A DNA stretch of 64,000 bases, taken from positions 124,001 through 188,000 of the forward strand of contig NZ_FNQP01000004.1 of assembly GCF_900107695.1 (NCBI RefSeq), written 5' to 3'. The DNA is from Thiothrix caldifontis. GTDB taxonomy: Bacteria > Pseudomonadota > Gammaproteobacteria > Thiotrichales > Thiotrichaceae. Position 1 is the first letter of the stretch; each line of letters opens with the position of its first letter. Made by a program: the position numbers and the translations under genes. This document shows, piece after piece, positions 19,438 to 28,954 of this stretch. The notes under the pieces are model-generated. The model made no database searches. It saw only the letters and a list, made by a program, of their open reading frames with translations, and was not told the DNA's origin.

Positions 19438-20657
19438 CAGAGATGGTGGGTGAAACTCATCGCTTCCATCACATCCGCAAGGGTTTCGCGGGCAACTTGG
19501 CGTGCTGCTTCTGAGCCTTCACGTAAAATGTCACGCACGCGCCCACGGTCTTGTTCAAACTCAGCCGCTCGTCGCTGGATCGGAGCCAACTCCGCTTGTA
19601 CCGCAGCAATCACCGGCTGTTTACACTCGATACAACCAATACCAGCACTGCGACAGCCTTCTTGAACCCATTGTTTAGTCGTCTCGTCGGAATAAACTTC
19701 ATGGAACTGCCATACCGGACATTTCGCCGGATCACCGGGATCGGTACGACGACCACGGGCGGGATCAGTCGGCATCGTGCGAATTTTCTTTTCTACACTA
19801 TCAGGGGATTCACGCAGTGAAATTGTATTGTTGTACGACTTTGACATTTTCTGACCATCCAACCCCGGCATTTTAGAGGCTTTGGTCAAGGCCGCTTGCG
19901 GCTCTGGCAAAATGATCTTGCCCGAACCTTCCAAATAGCCAAACAAACGCTCCCGATCACCCAATGACAAGTTTTGTTGGGATTCCAGCAACGCACGCCC
20001 CACATTTAAGGCTTCAGCATCACCTCGTTCTTGGTATTGACGACGCAAATCACGGTACATTTTCGCCTGTTTCTTGCCCATTTTATTGGCAGCTTGCTCC
20101 GCTTTCTGCTCGAAATCTGGCTCACGCCCATACAAATGGTTAAAACGCCGTGCTACTTCACGGGTCAATTCAATGTGGGCAACCTGATCCTCACCAACCG
20201 GTACACGATCCGCTTTGTAGATCAGGATGTCAGCCGATTGCAGCAAGGGGTAGCCTAGAAAACCATAGGTTGCCAGATCCCGTTCCTTGAGCTTTTCTTG
20301 CTGATCTTTATACGTCGGCACACGCTCTAACCAGCCAAGCGGGGTAATCATTGACAACAATAGGTGCAATTCAGCGTGTTCCGGCACATGGGATTGTGTG
20401 AAAATCGTGGCAGAACTAGGGCTAATCCCTGCTGCCAGCCAATCAATCGCCATGTCTTCCACGTGCTGAGAAATCCCCCCCGGAGTTTCATAATGTGTGG
20501 TCAAGGCGTGCCAATCAGCCACAAAAAAGAAACACTCGTAATTGAGCTGCATCTCCACCCAGTTTTTCAAGACACCGTGATAATGCCCCAGATGTAACAA
20601 GCCTGTCGGGCGCATCCCAGAAACGACACGCTGATTTTGCGAAGGTGTAGTACTCAC
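19437..20657 (-). CDS. trpS: Tryptophanyl-tRNA synthetase
   Basis: TrpS charges tRNA-Trp. I choose a GTG start at 20657, giving 406 residues: AAAGG lies about 7 bases upstream and the protein then begins with STTPSQNQRVVSGMRPTG as relatives do. An in-frame extension to 20741 would overlap the site-2 protease gene and adds a spurious hydrophobic segment. Class I motifs are present: HIGH as HLGHYHG and KMSKS in GQKMSKSYNN. It is of the longer proteobacterial type, about 70 residues more than E. coli TrpS. Confidence 0.94.
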   Translation of the reverse strand: MSTTPSQNQRVVSGMRPTGLLHLGHYHGVLKNWVEMQLNYECFFFVADWHALTTHYETPGGISQHVEDMAIDWLAAGISPSSATIFTQSHVPEHAELHLLLSMITPLGWLERVPTYKDQQEKLKERDLATYGFLGYPLLQSADILIYKADRVPVGEDQVAHIELTREVARRFNHLYGREPDFEQKAEQAANKMGKKQAKMYRDLRRQYQERGDAEALNVGRALLESQQNLSLGDRERLFGYLEGSGKIILPEPQAALTKASKMPGLDGQKMSKSYNNTISLRESPDSVEKKIRTMPTDPARGRRTDPGDPAKCPVWQFHEVYSDETTKQWVQEGCRSAGIGCIECKQPVIAAVQAELAPIQRRAAEFEQDRGRVRDILREGSEAARQVARETLADVMEAMSFTHHL

Positions 20658-20673
20658 ATCAAACCTTTGTTGA

Positions 20674-21345
20674 TCAAATAATAGAGGTAAGCAGATTGTA
20701 AAGTGTACCAATAATAGGACCAATAATTTGATCCAATACACCTAGCAATAGCAAAACGATCAGAATAGGAAAACCGTAAGGCTCAATCTTATCCAAGACA
20801 TCCGCCATATTTCGCGGCACTAAGCCTGCTAACACCCGCCCACCATCTAACGGGGGAATGGGTAATAAATTTAGTACCAATAACACCAGGTTGAACACCA
20901 AACCAATTTGCGCCATGGTAATAAACCCGTCAGCAATATTAGCATCAGGTATTAAGCTCGCAAACACTGGCATCATGAGCACCCAAAACACGGCCATCAG
21001 CAAATTCGCAGAAGGCCCTGCAACCGCTACAATCGCCATGTCACGACGCGGCTGCTGTAAATTGCGCGTATTGACCGGAATGGGTTTTGCCCAGCCAAAC
21101 GCGAACGGCTGTCCCATGGTTAACATCGACATCAGCAACATACCCAAAGGCAAGGCGACCGTGCCAATAGGGTCAATGTGCTTGAGCGGGTTAATGGTCA
21201 ACCTGCCCAACATTTTAGCCGTACTATCACCAAGCTTATTTGCTACCCATCCATGTGCCACTTCATGTAGGGTAATAGAGAACAAGACTGGAATCGCCCC
21301 CGCCACAATCAGGCGAATAACATAACCTAAATCCATTCCTTCCAT
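20674..21345 (-). CDS. Site-2 protease family membrane metalloprotease (M50)
   Basis: A 223-residue polytopic membrane zinc protease. The metal ligands are in HEVAHGW (His27, Glu28, His31) and the third ligand Asp is in LLPIPPLDGGRV. It lacks the PDZ domains of RseP, so it belongs to the compact YwhC-like group often found beside trpS; substrate unknown. The start lies 2 bases after the YciO-like gene. Confidence 0.9.
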   Translation of the reverse strand: MEGMDLGYVIRLIVAGAIPVLFSITLHEVAHGWVANKLGDSTAKMLGRLTINPLKHIDPIGTVALPLGMLLMSMLTMGQPFAFGWAKPIPVNTRNLQQPRRDMAIVAVAGPSANLLMAVFWVLMMPVFASLIPDANIADGFITMAQIGLVFNLVLLVLNLLPIPPLDGGRVLAGLVPRNMADVLDKIEPYGFPILIVLLLLGVLDQIIGPIIGTLYNLLTSII

Positions 21346-21347
21346 GC

Positions 21348-21974
21348 TTAGTGCTCCACCAACCAGTCAACATTGCCTTTACCTTCACGCAGTATGACAG
21401 GTCGGGCTTCCATCAAATCCACCACTGTGGTGGGTTCATGCCCACAGAAACCACCGTCAATAATCAAATCCACTTGATGCTCCAAAGACAAACGAATCTG
21501 GTAAGGATCAACCATCGGCAAATCATCCCCCGGTAAAATCAGGGTACTCGACATTAATGGCTCATTCAGTTCCTGTAACAAGGTTTGCGTGACAATATGA
21601 TCCGGTATGCGCACCCCTATCGTCTTACGCTTAGGATTTTGCAAACGGCGCGGTACTTCGCGAGTCGCCTGTAAAATGAAGGTGTACGGCCCCGGTGTCA
21701 ACGATTTGATCAAGCGATAATTCATATTATCCACTTGACCATACAAGGAAATTTCCGACAAATCGCGGCAAATCAAGGTGAAATTATGCTTATTGTCGAC
21801 GCGGCGGATACGTTGAATACGTTCCATTGCCGCCTTGTCACCCAAATGGCAACCAATGGCATAACTGGAATCGGTTGGAAACACCACCACACCGCCATCA
21901 CGGATGATAGTCACTGCCTGACGAATCAAGCGTATCTGAGGGTTTTCTGGGTGAATTTGAAAATACTGACTCAT
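21348..21974 (-). CDS. YrdC/YciO-family (Sua5-like) protein
   Basis: A 208-residue protein of the threonylcarbamoyl-AMP synthase fold: VVVFPTDSSYAIGC near residue 30, a KHNFTLICRDLSE segment, and TPGPYTFILQA. The length and the C-terminal ending match YciO rather than TsaC, and YciO activity is less certain than that of TsaC. It is first in a minus-strand run with the site-2 protease, trpS, scpA and scpB, and is divergent from yciB with only 51 bases between them. Confidence 0.88.
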   Translation of the reverse strand: MSQYFQIHPENPQIRLIRQAVTIIRDGGVVVFPTDSSYAIGCHLGDKAAMERIQRIRRVDNKHNFTLICRDLSEISLYGQVDNMNYRLIKSLTPGPYTFILQATREVPRRLQNPKRKTIGVRIPDHIVTQTLLQELNEPLMSSTLILPGDDLPMVDPYQIRLSLEHQVDLIIDGGFCGHEPTTVVDLMEARPVILREGKGNVDWLVEH

Positions 21975-22025
21975 TGTACAATTATCGTTTAGAATGTTTA
22001 ACTTTAACCGATTATACCAATACCT

Positions 22026-22655
22026 ATGAAGTTCCTGTTTGACTTTTTCCCGGTGGCGCTATTCTTTCTGGTGTACAAATTCTTCGGCGAGCTGCCCCCA
22101 GCGTGGATTGCTGCCGCTAATCAGTTGCCACTCATGGCGCTCAACCAAAGCGAACCGAAAGATGCCATCTTAATGGCGACACTGGTTATCATTTTAGCGA
22201 CTATTCTACAGAATGCCCTGTATTTTGCGATGCACCGTCGCTTTGAACGGATGCACCTGATCACCCTAGCCATTCTCATCGTCTTTGGCACACTCACCCT
22301 CTTCCTGAAAGACCCTATTTTTATCAAATGGAAAGTCAGCATTATCAACTGGGGCTTTGCATTAGCTTTCTTGATCAGTCAATACATTGGGGCACGTAAA
22401 ACGCTGACAGAACGCATGATGTCAAGCGCTCTTCAAGTTCCCCCTCACATTTGGCAAACTACCAATTTCATGTGGGTCGGCTTTTTTGTATTTATTGGGG
22501 TACTGAATTTAATCGTAGCCTATGCTTTCAGCGAAGAAGTTTGGGTAGACTTCAAACTGTTTGGCGTACTCGGTTTAACCTTTGCCTTTATCATTGCGCA
22601 AGTGTTCTACCTGCAAAAACACGCTATTGAAACCACTGAAAACACCCCTAAATAG
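22026..22655 (+). CDS. yciB: Inner membrane-spanning septation protein YciB
   Basis: YciB (septation protein A) is a five-TM inner membrane protein linked to cell envelope elongation and division in E. coli and Shigella. The 209-residue protein is strongly hydrophobic, starts MKFLFDFFPVALFF as the family does, and has the conserved WKVSIINWGFALAFL and NFMWVGFFVFIGVLN stretches. It is followed 27 bases later by yciI, the expected neighbour. Confidence 0.94.
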   Translation: MKFLFDFFPVALFFLVYKFFGELPPAWIAAANQLPLMALNQSEPKDAILMATLVIILATILQNALYFAMHRRFERMHLITLAILIVFGTLTLFLKDPIFIKWKVSIINWGFALAFLISQYIGARKTLTERMMSSALQVPPHIWQTTNFMWVGFFVFIGVLNLIVAYAFSEEVWVDFKLFGVLGLTFAFIIAQVFYLQKHAIETTENTPK

Positions 22656-22682
22656 TTACCAAACGTTAAGGATACCCTTGCT

Positions 22683-22982
22683 ATGTTATATGTCATTATT
22701 GGCGAAGATGTTGAAAACAGTCTGGCACAACGGCTTGCGGCACGCCCGGCACATCTGGAGCGCCTTCATGCCTTGCGTGATGCAGGTCATTTGCTAGTCG
22801 CCGGCCCTAACCCCGCGATTGACAGTAATGATCCGGGCGAAGCTGGCTTCAGCGGCAGCGTCATTATTGCTGAATTTGACTCACTAGAAGCAGCACAACG
22901 TTGGGCAGATGCTGATCCTTACAAGGCAGCCGGTGTTTACCAACAGGTTACCGTGAAACCCTTCAAAAAAGTTTTACCTTAA
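22683..22982 (+). CDS. yciI: YciI family protein
   Basis: A 99-residue ferredoxin-fold protein of the YCII family, with the typical N-terminal [17 protein letters not shown], the conserved His in [11 protein letters not shown], and the [13 protein letters not shown] and [10 protein letters not shown] segments. The biochemical role of the family is not settled. An AAGGA-containing site precedes the ATG. Confidence 0.9.
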   Translation: MLYVIIGEDVENSLAQRLAARPAHLERLHALRDAGHLLVAGPNPAIDSNDPGEAGFSGSVIIAEFDSLEAAQRWADADPYKAAGVYQQVTVKPFKKVLP

Positions 22983-23010
22983 ACAACGACGATAGAGGAC
23001 AACACTCACC

Positions 23011-23880
23011 ATGCGTTTTAACACTAATAAAATGATTGCAACCGGGCTGGTTGGCTTAACACTGATGGCGACAAACCTGTATGCGGATGACAAAAAAGTC
23101 GTCGCAACGGTCAATGGCACTGACATTACTCAAGAAACGCTGGATACCGTAGTCGGCATGGTCGGGGGAATGCCAGGGGCGCAAGTTGACACCAAAGCCA
23201 TTATCGACGACTTAATTATCACCGAATTAGCCCGCCAAGAGGCCAACAAGGCTGGGCTGGCTGAACGTCAGGAAATCAAGGACAAGATCAAGGATGCAAC
23301 TGACCGCTTGGTACTCAACACTTGGACACAGGAAAAAGCAGCTTCTTTCAAACCCAGCGACGATGAGCTGAAAAAAGCGTATGAAGAACGCACTAGCGGT
23401 GAAAAACTTGAATACAAAGCCCGCCATATCCTGATGAAAACCAAAGAAGAAGCGCAAAGCATTATCAAGGAGCTAGAAAGCAAAGTTGACTTTGCGGATT
23501 TGGCAAAAAAATCATCTGATGGTCCTTCAGCCAACCAAGGTGGCGACTTAGGTTGGTTCAAACCCAACACCATGGTTAAACCCTTTGCTGATGCTGTCGC
23601 TAAAATGGAACCCGGTACGATTACTAAAGAACCCGTACAAACTGAATTCGGCTGGCATGTTATTAAACTGGAAGAGCGTCGTGACGTAAAACCACCGGAA
23701 TTCGACACCCTGAAACCACAACTGGAACGTGAATACCAGCAGAAAAAGATGCTAGCCTATATGGATGAACTGAAATCCAAAGCGGACATCAAGGTCATGC
23801 TACCAGAAACTAAACCCGCAGCAGATGCACCTAAAGTAGAAGACAAACCGGCTGAAGACAAACCAGAAGAAAAGAAATAA
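23011..23880 (+). CDS. Periplasmic parvulin-type peptidyl-prolyl isomerase
   Basis: A 289-residue exported foldase. A signal peptide is visible (Lys7, hydrophobic stretch, cleavage after LYA), then a SurA/PrsA-like N-terminal helical chaperone region. The parvulin domain, about residues 130-230, has ARHILMKTKEEA, GGDLGWFKPNTMVKPF and TEFGWHVIKLEE. The C-terminal 30 residues are a Lys/Glu/Pro-rich tail (PAEDKPEEKK). It follows yciI by 28 bases. Confidence 0.93.
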   Translation: MRFNTNKMIATGLVGLTLMATNLYADDKKVVATVNGTDITQETLDTVVGMVGGMPGAQVDTKAIIDDLIITELARQEANKAGLAERQEIKDKIKDATDRLVLNTWTQEKAASFKPSDDELKKAYEERTSGEKLEYKARHILMKTKEEAQSIIKELESKVDFADLAKKSSDGPSANQGGDLGWFKPNTMVKPFADAVAKMEPGTITKEPVQTEFGWHVIKLEERRDVKPPEFDTLKPQLEREYQQKKMLAYMDELKSKADIKVMLPETKPAADAPKVEDKPAEDKPEEKK

Positions 23881-23898
23881 GCGGAGAACCCTTCCTAA

Positions 23899-23918
23899 CC
23901 TCCCCTTATCAGGGGAGG
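23899..23918. repeat. G/C-rich palindrome, possible terminator or dispersed repeat
   Basis: CCTCCCC-TTATCA-GGGGAGG forms a 7-bp hairpin between the isomerase gene and ygfZ. There is no T-tract. The left flank (CCTAACCTCCCC) resembles the arms of the larger inverted repeat at 60026-60152, suggesting a dispersed intergenic palindromic family. Confidence 0.55.
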
Positions 23919-23955
23919 AATAAGAGGGTACGCCATACCAATTAAAGGAGTCGTC

Positions 23956-24984
23956 ATGAAAACAGAATGGAAAACTTTCCTTATTGATCACGGCGCAGAA
24001 TTCAGCGGTGACTCACTCGTGTCTTTTGGCAATCCCGAACGTGAACGCCGTATCCCACCACAAGGTGCTATTCTGTGTGATTTATCGCATTTCGGCCTAA
24101 TCAGTGTTAGCGGTGAAGATGCTACTACCTTCCTACAAGGTCAGTTAACTAACGACATTAAGCAAGTCACCGATACACAGTCCCAACTGAGTGCTTATTG
24201 CACCCCGAAAGGTCGCGCACTGGCGACATTTTTCATTACCAAACGCCAAGGGGTTTACTACCTCAGTGTGTCACGGGATCTGCTGGAACCCATCCTCAAA
24301 CGTTTACGCATGTATGTCATGCGCTCCAAAGTAGCGCTGGAAGATGCCAGCACCAGCTTGGTACATTTCGGGTTCGCCGCACCAGATGGTGATATTCGCC
24401 TACAAGAAATTCTCGGCAAAGCACCAGCCAATGCTTATGATACTTTGCAAATCAATGGCTTAACCATTATGTGTCAGCCTGCACCGATTCCACGCTTCAA
24501 AATCCTAGGCGAATTGGATGATGCTAAAAAACTGTGGGAACGCCTGAACGTCAACGCAGCCTGTGTCGGGCGCAGCAGTTGGGAATATTTTAACGTCATG
24601 TCGGGCGTACCGATGGTCACGCAAGCCAGCTCAGAAGCATGGGTTCCACAAATGCTGAATATGCATTTAATTAACGGCGTTAGCTTTACTAAAGGCTGTT
24701 TCCCCGGTCAGGAAATCGTTGCCCGCTTGAAATATCTGGGAAAAAGTAAACGCCAGATGTACCGCATTGGTATCCCGCATTGTGTAAATACGCCAGAGAT
24801 TGGCAAAAACTTCGCCAGCAATACCGACCCAGAAGCAGGCACTATCCTGAATGCCACGTTGAATCCAGATGGTTATGTGGAAGCCTTAGCGGTGATGAAA
24901 ATTGCAGAAGCACACAAACCCTTACACTTAGGCGAATACGCTATTCAGATGCTGGAATTGCCTTATGCATTGGAAACCGAGTAA
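23956..24984 (+). CDS. ygfZ: tRNA-modifying / iron-sulfur repair protein YgfZ
   Basis: YgfZ is a folate-binding protein of the GcvT fold that helps maintain certain iron-sulfur enzymes such as MiaB. The 342-residue protein has the signature KGCFPGQE with its reactive Cys, followed by IVARLKYLGKSKRQM. AGGAG lies just before the ATG. It is the last plus-strand gene of the yciB group. Confidence 0.93.
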   Translation: MKTEWKTFLIDHGAEFSGDSLVSFGNPERERRIPPQGAILCDLSHFGLISVSGEDATTFLQGQLTNDIKQVTDTQSQLSAYCTPKGRALATFFITKRQGVYYLSVSRDLLEPILKRLRMYVMRSKVALEDASTSLVHFGFAAPDGDIRLQEILGKAPANAYDTLQINGLTIMCQPAPIPRFKILGELDDAKKLWERLNVNAACVGRSSWEYFNVMSGVPMVTQASSEAWVPQMLNMHLINGVSFTKGCFPGQEIVARLKYLGKSKRQMYRIGIPHCVNTPEIGKNFASNTDPEAGTILNATLNPDGYVEALAVMKIAEAHKPLHLGEYAIQMLELPYALETE

Positions 24985-24996
24985 TACGCAATTTCT

Positions 24997-25608
24997 TTAC
25001 AATGGCTGTACTGCCACCTGAGGTTCAGGTTCTACCGGTGGCTCAAAGGTGGGCTGGCTTTGCCCCAGCTCCACACCAACATCCACCAGATCTTTCGTCA
25101 CATCACTACCACTCACACCTGCCAACGCACCAATCAGACGCGCACGGGTATAGTGTTTCACTTTGCCCTCCAGACTTTCGCACAGACTATTCGCCAGCAA
25201 AAAGCGTTGGGTCACTTCAAGTCGCCCTTGAAATAACGTGAGTTGCGACAAGGTTTTGCCGTATAAGAAAAAGTTAACCCCAGCAATGAACTGCACCATT
25301 GCACCACCAATCACACTGATCACCGCCACTTCCATGCTTTGGCTCAACATAAAACCAATCGCCGCAAGGAAAAACAACAGCCCCACGACACTGGCAATTA
25401 ATGCCCAGCGAAAACTGCGCCCCGCCTGTGACAAGGATAAATCGTAAAAACGTGACAGCAATTCAATCTGTGAAGCAGCAATCTCTTTCACATCACCACT
25501 GGCTGCTTCTGTCAAACGTTTTAAAGCAGGTTCTGCTGCGCCGGAAATAGCTTCCTGGCGGACATTGAGCAACCCACCCAACATGCCGTCTCGATGATTA
25601 GGGTTCAT
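24997..25608 (-). CDS. Two-TM membrane protein, possibly TRADD-N-associated membrane domain type
   Basis: A 203-residue protein: a helical N-terminal segment with LLSRFYDLSLSQAGRSFRWAL, two adjacent hydrophobic helices at about 68-90 and 92-115, a second helical segment and a Pro/Glu-rich tail (PPVEPEPQ). The pattern of a short helical lead-in with SLSQAxxSFxWA followed by two membrane helices recalls the TRADD-N-associated two-TM domain described in cyanobacteria and other bacteria, which is linked to conflict and signalling systems. That match is from memory and tentative. It is convergent with ygfZ (12-base gap) and divergent from the ABC ATPase gene. Confidence 0.6.
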   Translation of the reverse strand: MNPNHRDGMLGGLLNVRQEAISGAAEPALKRLTEAASGDVKEIAASQIELLSRFYDLSLSQAGRSFRWALIASVVGLLFFLAAIGFMLSQSMEVAVISVIGGAMVQFIAGVNFFLYGKTLSQLTLFQGRLEVTQRFLLANSLCESLEGKVKHYTRARLIGALAGVSGSDVTKDLVDVGVELGQSQPTFEPPVEPEPQVAVQPL

Positions 25609-25667
25609 TTTGTTACTGCCTACAGGTTATGATGCTTTGATTATAGCCTAGAGGAAACCAAGCATCC

Positions 25668-26447
25668 GTGAAACCTCTATTATCCATCCAAAACTTGCAG
25701 GTACGTTTCAATACCCCCGAAAACGTAGTAGAAGCTGTGTGTGGTGTAGATTTGCACTTGGCTGCCGGAGAAACACTCGCAGTCGTCGGCGAATCCGGTG
25801 CAGGTAAAAGCCAATTATTCCATGCAGTTATGGGCTTATTGCCGCGTAATGCACAAGCCAGCGGGCACGTACAATTTGCAGGCACAGAATTATTAAATCA
25901 ACCGCCACGCTTGCTGAACCAATACCGGGGTAAACGCATGGCGATGATTTTCCAAGACCCGATGACCGCACTCAACCCCTTGCTAACCATTGGGCGACAA
26001 CTCACCGAAGTGCTCGAAGTGCACCAAGGCATGGCAGCCAAAGCTGCACGCCAACAAGCGCTTACCCTGCTGGAACAAGTACGGATTCCTGATGCCAGCC
26101 GCCGTTTGCAAAGTTACCCTTACGAACTGTCTGGCGGAATGCGTCAACGGGTGATGATTGCCATGGCCTTGCTGTGTGAACCAGAATTACTCATTGCGGA
26201 CGAACCAACCACCGCATTGGATGTGACCGTACAATCTGAAATTTTAGCATTACTACGTGACATCCGGGCGGTGCGAAACATGGCAATTATCTTGATTACC
26301 CATGACCTGCCACTTGCGGGTGGCCTGTGTGACCGGATAGCAGTCATGCGTCATGGTCAAATCCTGGAAATTGACACCGTAAACAAGCTATTCCAACAAC
26401 CGCAACACGTTTATACCCGCGAATTACTCCTCGCATCCCGACACTGA
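25668..26447 (+). CDS. Peptide/nickel-type ABC transporter ATP-binding protein
   Basis: A 259-residue ATPase, GTG start. Walker A GESGAGKS, signature LSGGMRQRV, Walker [13 protein letters not shown] and switch His in ITHDLPL are all intact. Sequence style is DppD/OppD/NikD, but the C-terminal oligopeptide HPY extension of about 60 residues is absent. No permease, binding protein or second ATPase is adjacent, so it is either an orphan or works with components encoded elsewhere; the substrate cannot be named. Confidence 0.88.
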   Translation: MKPLLSIQNLQVRFNTPENVVEAVCGVDLHLAAGETLAVVGESGAGKSQLFHAVMGLLPRNAQASGHVQFAGTELLNQPPRLLNQYRGKRMAMIFQDPMTALNPLLTIGRQLTEVLEVHQGMAAKAARQQALTLLEQVRIPDASRRLQSYPYELSGGMRQRVMIAMALLCEPELLIADEPTTALDVTVQSEILALLRDIRAVRNMAIILITHDLPLAGGLCDRIAVMRHGQILEIDTVNKLFQQPQHVYTRELLLASRH

Positions 26448-26511
26448 ACATTTCTTTATTCTGGTAGTCTGAGAGACTAGACTAGGATCAGGGGTAAAAA
26501 GGGGAATGATT

Positions 26512-27285
26512 ATGCAAACCAAACCGTACAACATAGCCGCTGGGTTGCTGCTTGTTGCCAGCCTGTCACCCGTCAGTGGCTGTGCTGCTGAGACCGCCTT
26601 GGCTGTTGCACCGCCTGTCAACGCTGCTAATGGATTCACTTCTTTATGGCAACCGGGCTGGCAATGCGGCCAGGCAAATCAGGTCAGCCGCGCTTTTATA
26701 GATTCACTTATAAAAAATAAGGCACTGCATGGCTATGCTTTAAACGGTGTATCCCTGCCACTGTTATTAGGGCAAAACCCAGCAGAATCAGGGGCTATTT
26801 TATTTGCGAAATCCCAAAACACATGGCGTGCTTACCCGATTGCGGATGGAAGTGCCGTACTGTCGGCCTATAGCACACCAGCTTTTAATCGCTTGATGCT
26901 GTTTGCCACTTGGGGACGAGGAGGACCTAGCAATGATTACATTCTCCTGCACGGTAAAAATCAATTGAGTGAGTTTGGTTGTACCTCTGTGCATTTCCCC
27001 GCTGAGCTAAACCGCCCAGATTGGAATAACCGTTACCCTGGCCTGCATGATTTCAATATGGATACGCAAGGGCGTGGCTCACTCGTTACCGCAGCTTATG
27101 TGCCTGCTGGTAACGGTGAGAAAAAACAGTGGTATCAATACACTAGCAATGACTGGGGAAGAAACTGGAGCGAGGGGCGGAAGATACCAGCAATGCCAGC
27201 AAAACTCGATGGTATCTTCCAATCTATCAGTGAGATTCCACCACCTACATGGCTGGTAAAAAGCTTACTGGCAAGTACACCATAG
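26512..27285 (+). CDS. Uncharacterised lipoprotein
   Basis: I do not recognise a family. The 257-residue protein has a lipoprotein signal peptide with lipobox VSGC (Cys24). The start is the second of two close ATGs, since AAGGGG lies 7 bases before it but only 1 base before the first. The mature part has several Trp/Gly-rich strands (SLWQPGWQCG, ATWGRGGPSNDYILLH, YQYTSNDWGRNW) that suggest a beta-rich or propeller-like fold, similar in feel to sialidase/exo-alpha repeats. Role unknown. Confidence 0.78.
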   Translation: MQTKPYNIAAGLLLVASLSPVSGCAAETALAVAPPVNAANGFTSLWQPGWQCGQANQVSRAFIDSLIKNKALHGYALNGVSLPLLLGQNPAESGAILFAKSQNTWRAYPIADGSAVLSAYSTPAFNRLMLFATWGRGGPSNDYILLHGKNQLSEFGCTSVHFPAELNRPDWNNRYPGLHDFNMDTQGRGSLVTAAYVPAGNGEKKQWYQYTSNDWGRNWSEGRKIPAMPAKLDGIFQSISEIPPPTWLVKSLLASTP

Positions 27286-27374
27286 TTATTGCTTCATTCG
27301 GGGTCTTTGGTTTAGTCAGTCGGCCAACTTGTTCGATGGGTCTCTCTCGGTATTGAATTCCCCGAAAGTCCTAT

Positions 27375-28931
27375 TCAAACTATCAACCCATGCTGAGCGA
27401 ATACCGTCAACAAATGCTTAACGTTGGTGCTAATTTCTTTTTCTAACCCCTTCCCGCTGGTTTGTGATTGTTTACCACCGGGAATTTGTAACGTCCCTGC
27501 CTCCACTTCCTCACACAAGCGGCTGATGAGTTCCGGCACTGTGTGCGTACCATCCAGCACTTGCAGCAAGCGCCTGGAAAACGCATCAAGGCTCAATGCC
27601 TGATGGCGGATGCTGGCAACACTTTGCCAACCTTCTGCCGCCTGTACTCGCGCCAACGCACTGGCTTGTGGGTACTCCGACCATTCGGGTTTGAGTAAAC
27701 AGGGGGATAAATGACCGTATACTGCCCGGTAACTGTACAAACTGAACCATTCACTCACCAATTCACTGCGGGCATTGGCAAATTGCTTACCACCCGCTTG
27801 GCGAACCCGTTCTGCTGCATTGGCGTACAGCTCATCGAAATCTGGGGTATAAGGATGCACTGCCTGCAAATACAGCAAAGCGGCTTTACTAAGCGGATGC
27901 GTGACATTCAGCTCGGTATTATCCGGGGTCAAAAAAACCACAGGTTTGGTATTGCTGAGATTTTCCTTACCCTTAAGACGTAAGTTAGCGCTATAGAAGA
28001 AGGTGGTGAACACATCCACATCCACTACACGCTCCAATGGCACATCAGCGCGGCAGAGGATACTTTTGCGGAAGGCTCGCATTCGCACAAAATCCATCCA
28101 CTGCTCATGTTGCAACGGGTCGTCAATGTCGCTCAACGCAGCTTGCGCAGGCATACTTAAGGTAGTGTCAAACAAGGTATGCAGATCCGTTTCACACACG
28201 TATTGCAATTCATGCCGTTCCGCATCTGCCAAGAACTCACTGAATAGAAAAGCATTATTTTCACCCGCTAAATACTCATGCAGTAAATAACTGGGGTGTG
28301 AATCAAGCAAATAGGCAATTTCTTTTTGCACATAACGCTGGCTGTCAGCTTCTGCACCTTGTAAAGCGTGTTGCAAGCGGCGCAAGGCTGAAATGGCTGC
28401 ATGATATTTGGCGTCTGCCCCTGAAACTTCACGGGTAGCGTGCAACAATAAATCACGCAAACTGCCCCGCATTCGCCAACCGGGCAGCAAATTGTAACTA
28501 ATGTAAGCCAGACCATGTGGCGACAAACAGTCCCGCACCAATGCTAAGATTTTTTCACGTACTGCGGAAGGAACCCACGAATACACCCCGTGAGCAATAA
28601 TGTAATCAAACTGCCCCAGTACTGCGGGGTTAAGTTCTAAAATATCGCCCACATCCAAGCGAATATTCTGTAGATTCAATTGGCCGACAATACGTTGTCC
28701 AATCGCTACTTGTGCTGAGGAGAGTTCCACCCCCACAAATTCGCTGTGTGGCAAATGCCAAGCCATCGGAATCAAGTTACCACCTGTTGCCGAACCCAGT
28801 TCCAATACGCGACACTGTTGGGGAGAGACAGTGGAAATCCCAAACAATCGCCCTAACGCCGCAAGATTACCGGGGTGTGTTTCGGGAAAGGGATTGGTTT
28901 CGTAAGCAAGTTCGTCGTAAAAATCGACCAT
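27375..28931 (-). CDS. Class I SAM methyltransferase with methyltransferase regulatory domain
   Basis: A 518-residue protein. The N-terminal half is a Rossmann methyltransferase (motif I VLELGSATGGN near residue 43, motif for the acidic ribose contact FVGVELSS, DYIIAHGVYSWVP). The middle (about 220-300) matches the methyltransferase regulatory domain that follows such enzymes, and the C-terminal part is a helical region with a GKGLEKEISTNVKHLL tail. Substrate unknown; proteins of this architecture have been proposed to methylate proteins or small molecules. It lies 23 bases after the small membrane protein gene on the same strand. Confidence 0.85.
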   Translation of the reverse strand: MVDFYDELAYETNPFPETHPGNLAALGRLFGISTVSPQQCRVLELGSATGGNLIPMAWHLPHSEFVGVELSSAQVAIGQRIVGQLNLQNIRLDVGDILELNPAVLGQFDYIIAHGVYSWVPSAVREKILALVRDCLSPHGLAYISYNLLPGWRMRGSLRDLLLHATREVSGADAKYHAAISALRRLQHALQGAEADSQRYVQKEIAYLLDSHPSYLLHEYLAGENNAFLFSEFLADAERHELQYVCETDLHTLFDTTLSMPAQAALSDIDDPLQHEQWMDFVRMRAFRKSILCRADVPLERVVDVDVFTTFFYSANLRLKGKENLSNTKPVVFLTPDNTELNVTHPLSKAALLYLQAVHPYTPDFDELYANAAERVRQAGGKQFANARSELVSEWFSLYSYRAVYGHLSPCLLKPEWSEYPQASALARVQAAEGWQSVASIRHQALSLDAFSRRLLQVLDGTHTVPELISRLCEEVEAGTLQIPGGKQSQTSGKGLEKEISTNVKHLLTVFAQHGLIV

Positions 28932-28954
28932 AACGGCAGGCTTCCCAAACTAAG

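Noticed and set aside
27297-27366. TTCGGGG and CCCCGAA 57 bases apart between two convergent genes
   Set aside because: The stem is short with a very long loop and no T-tract; too weak to call a terminator.
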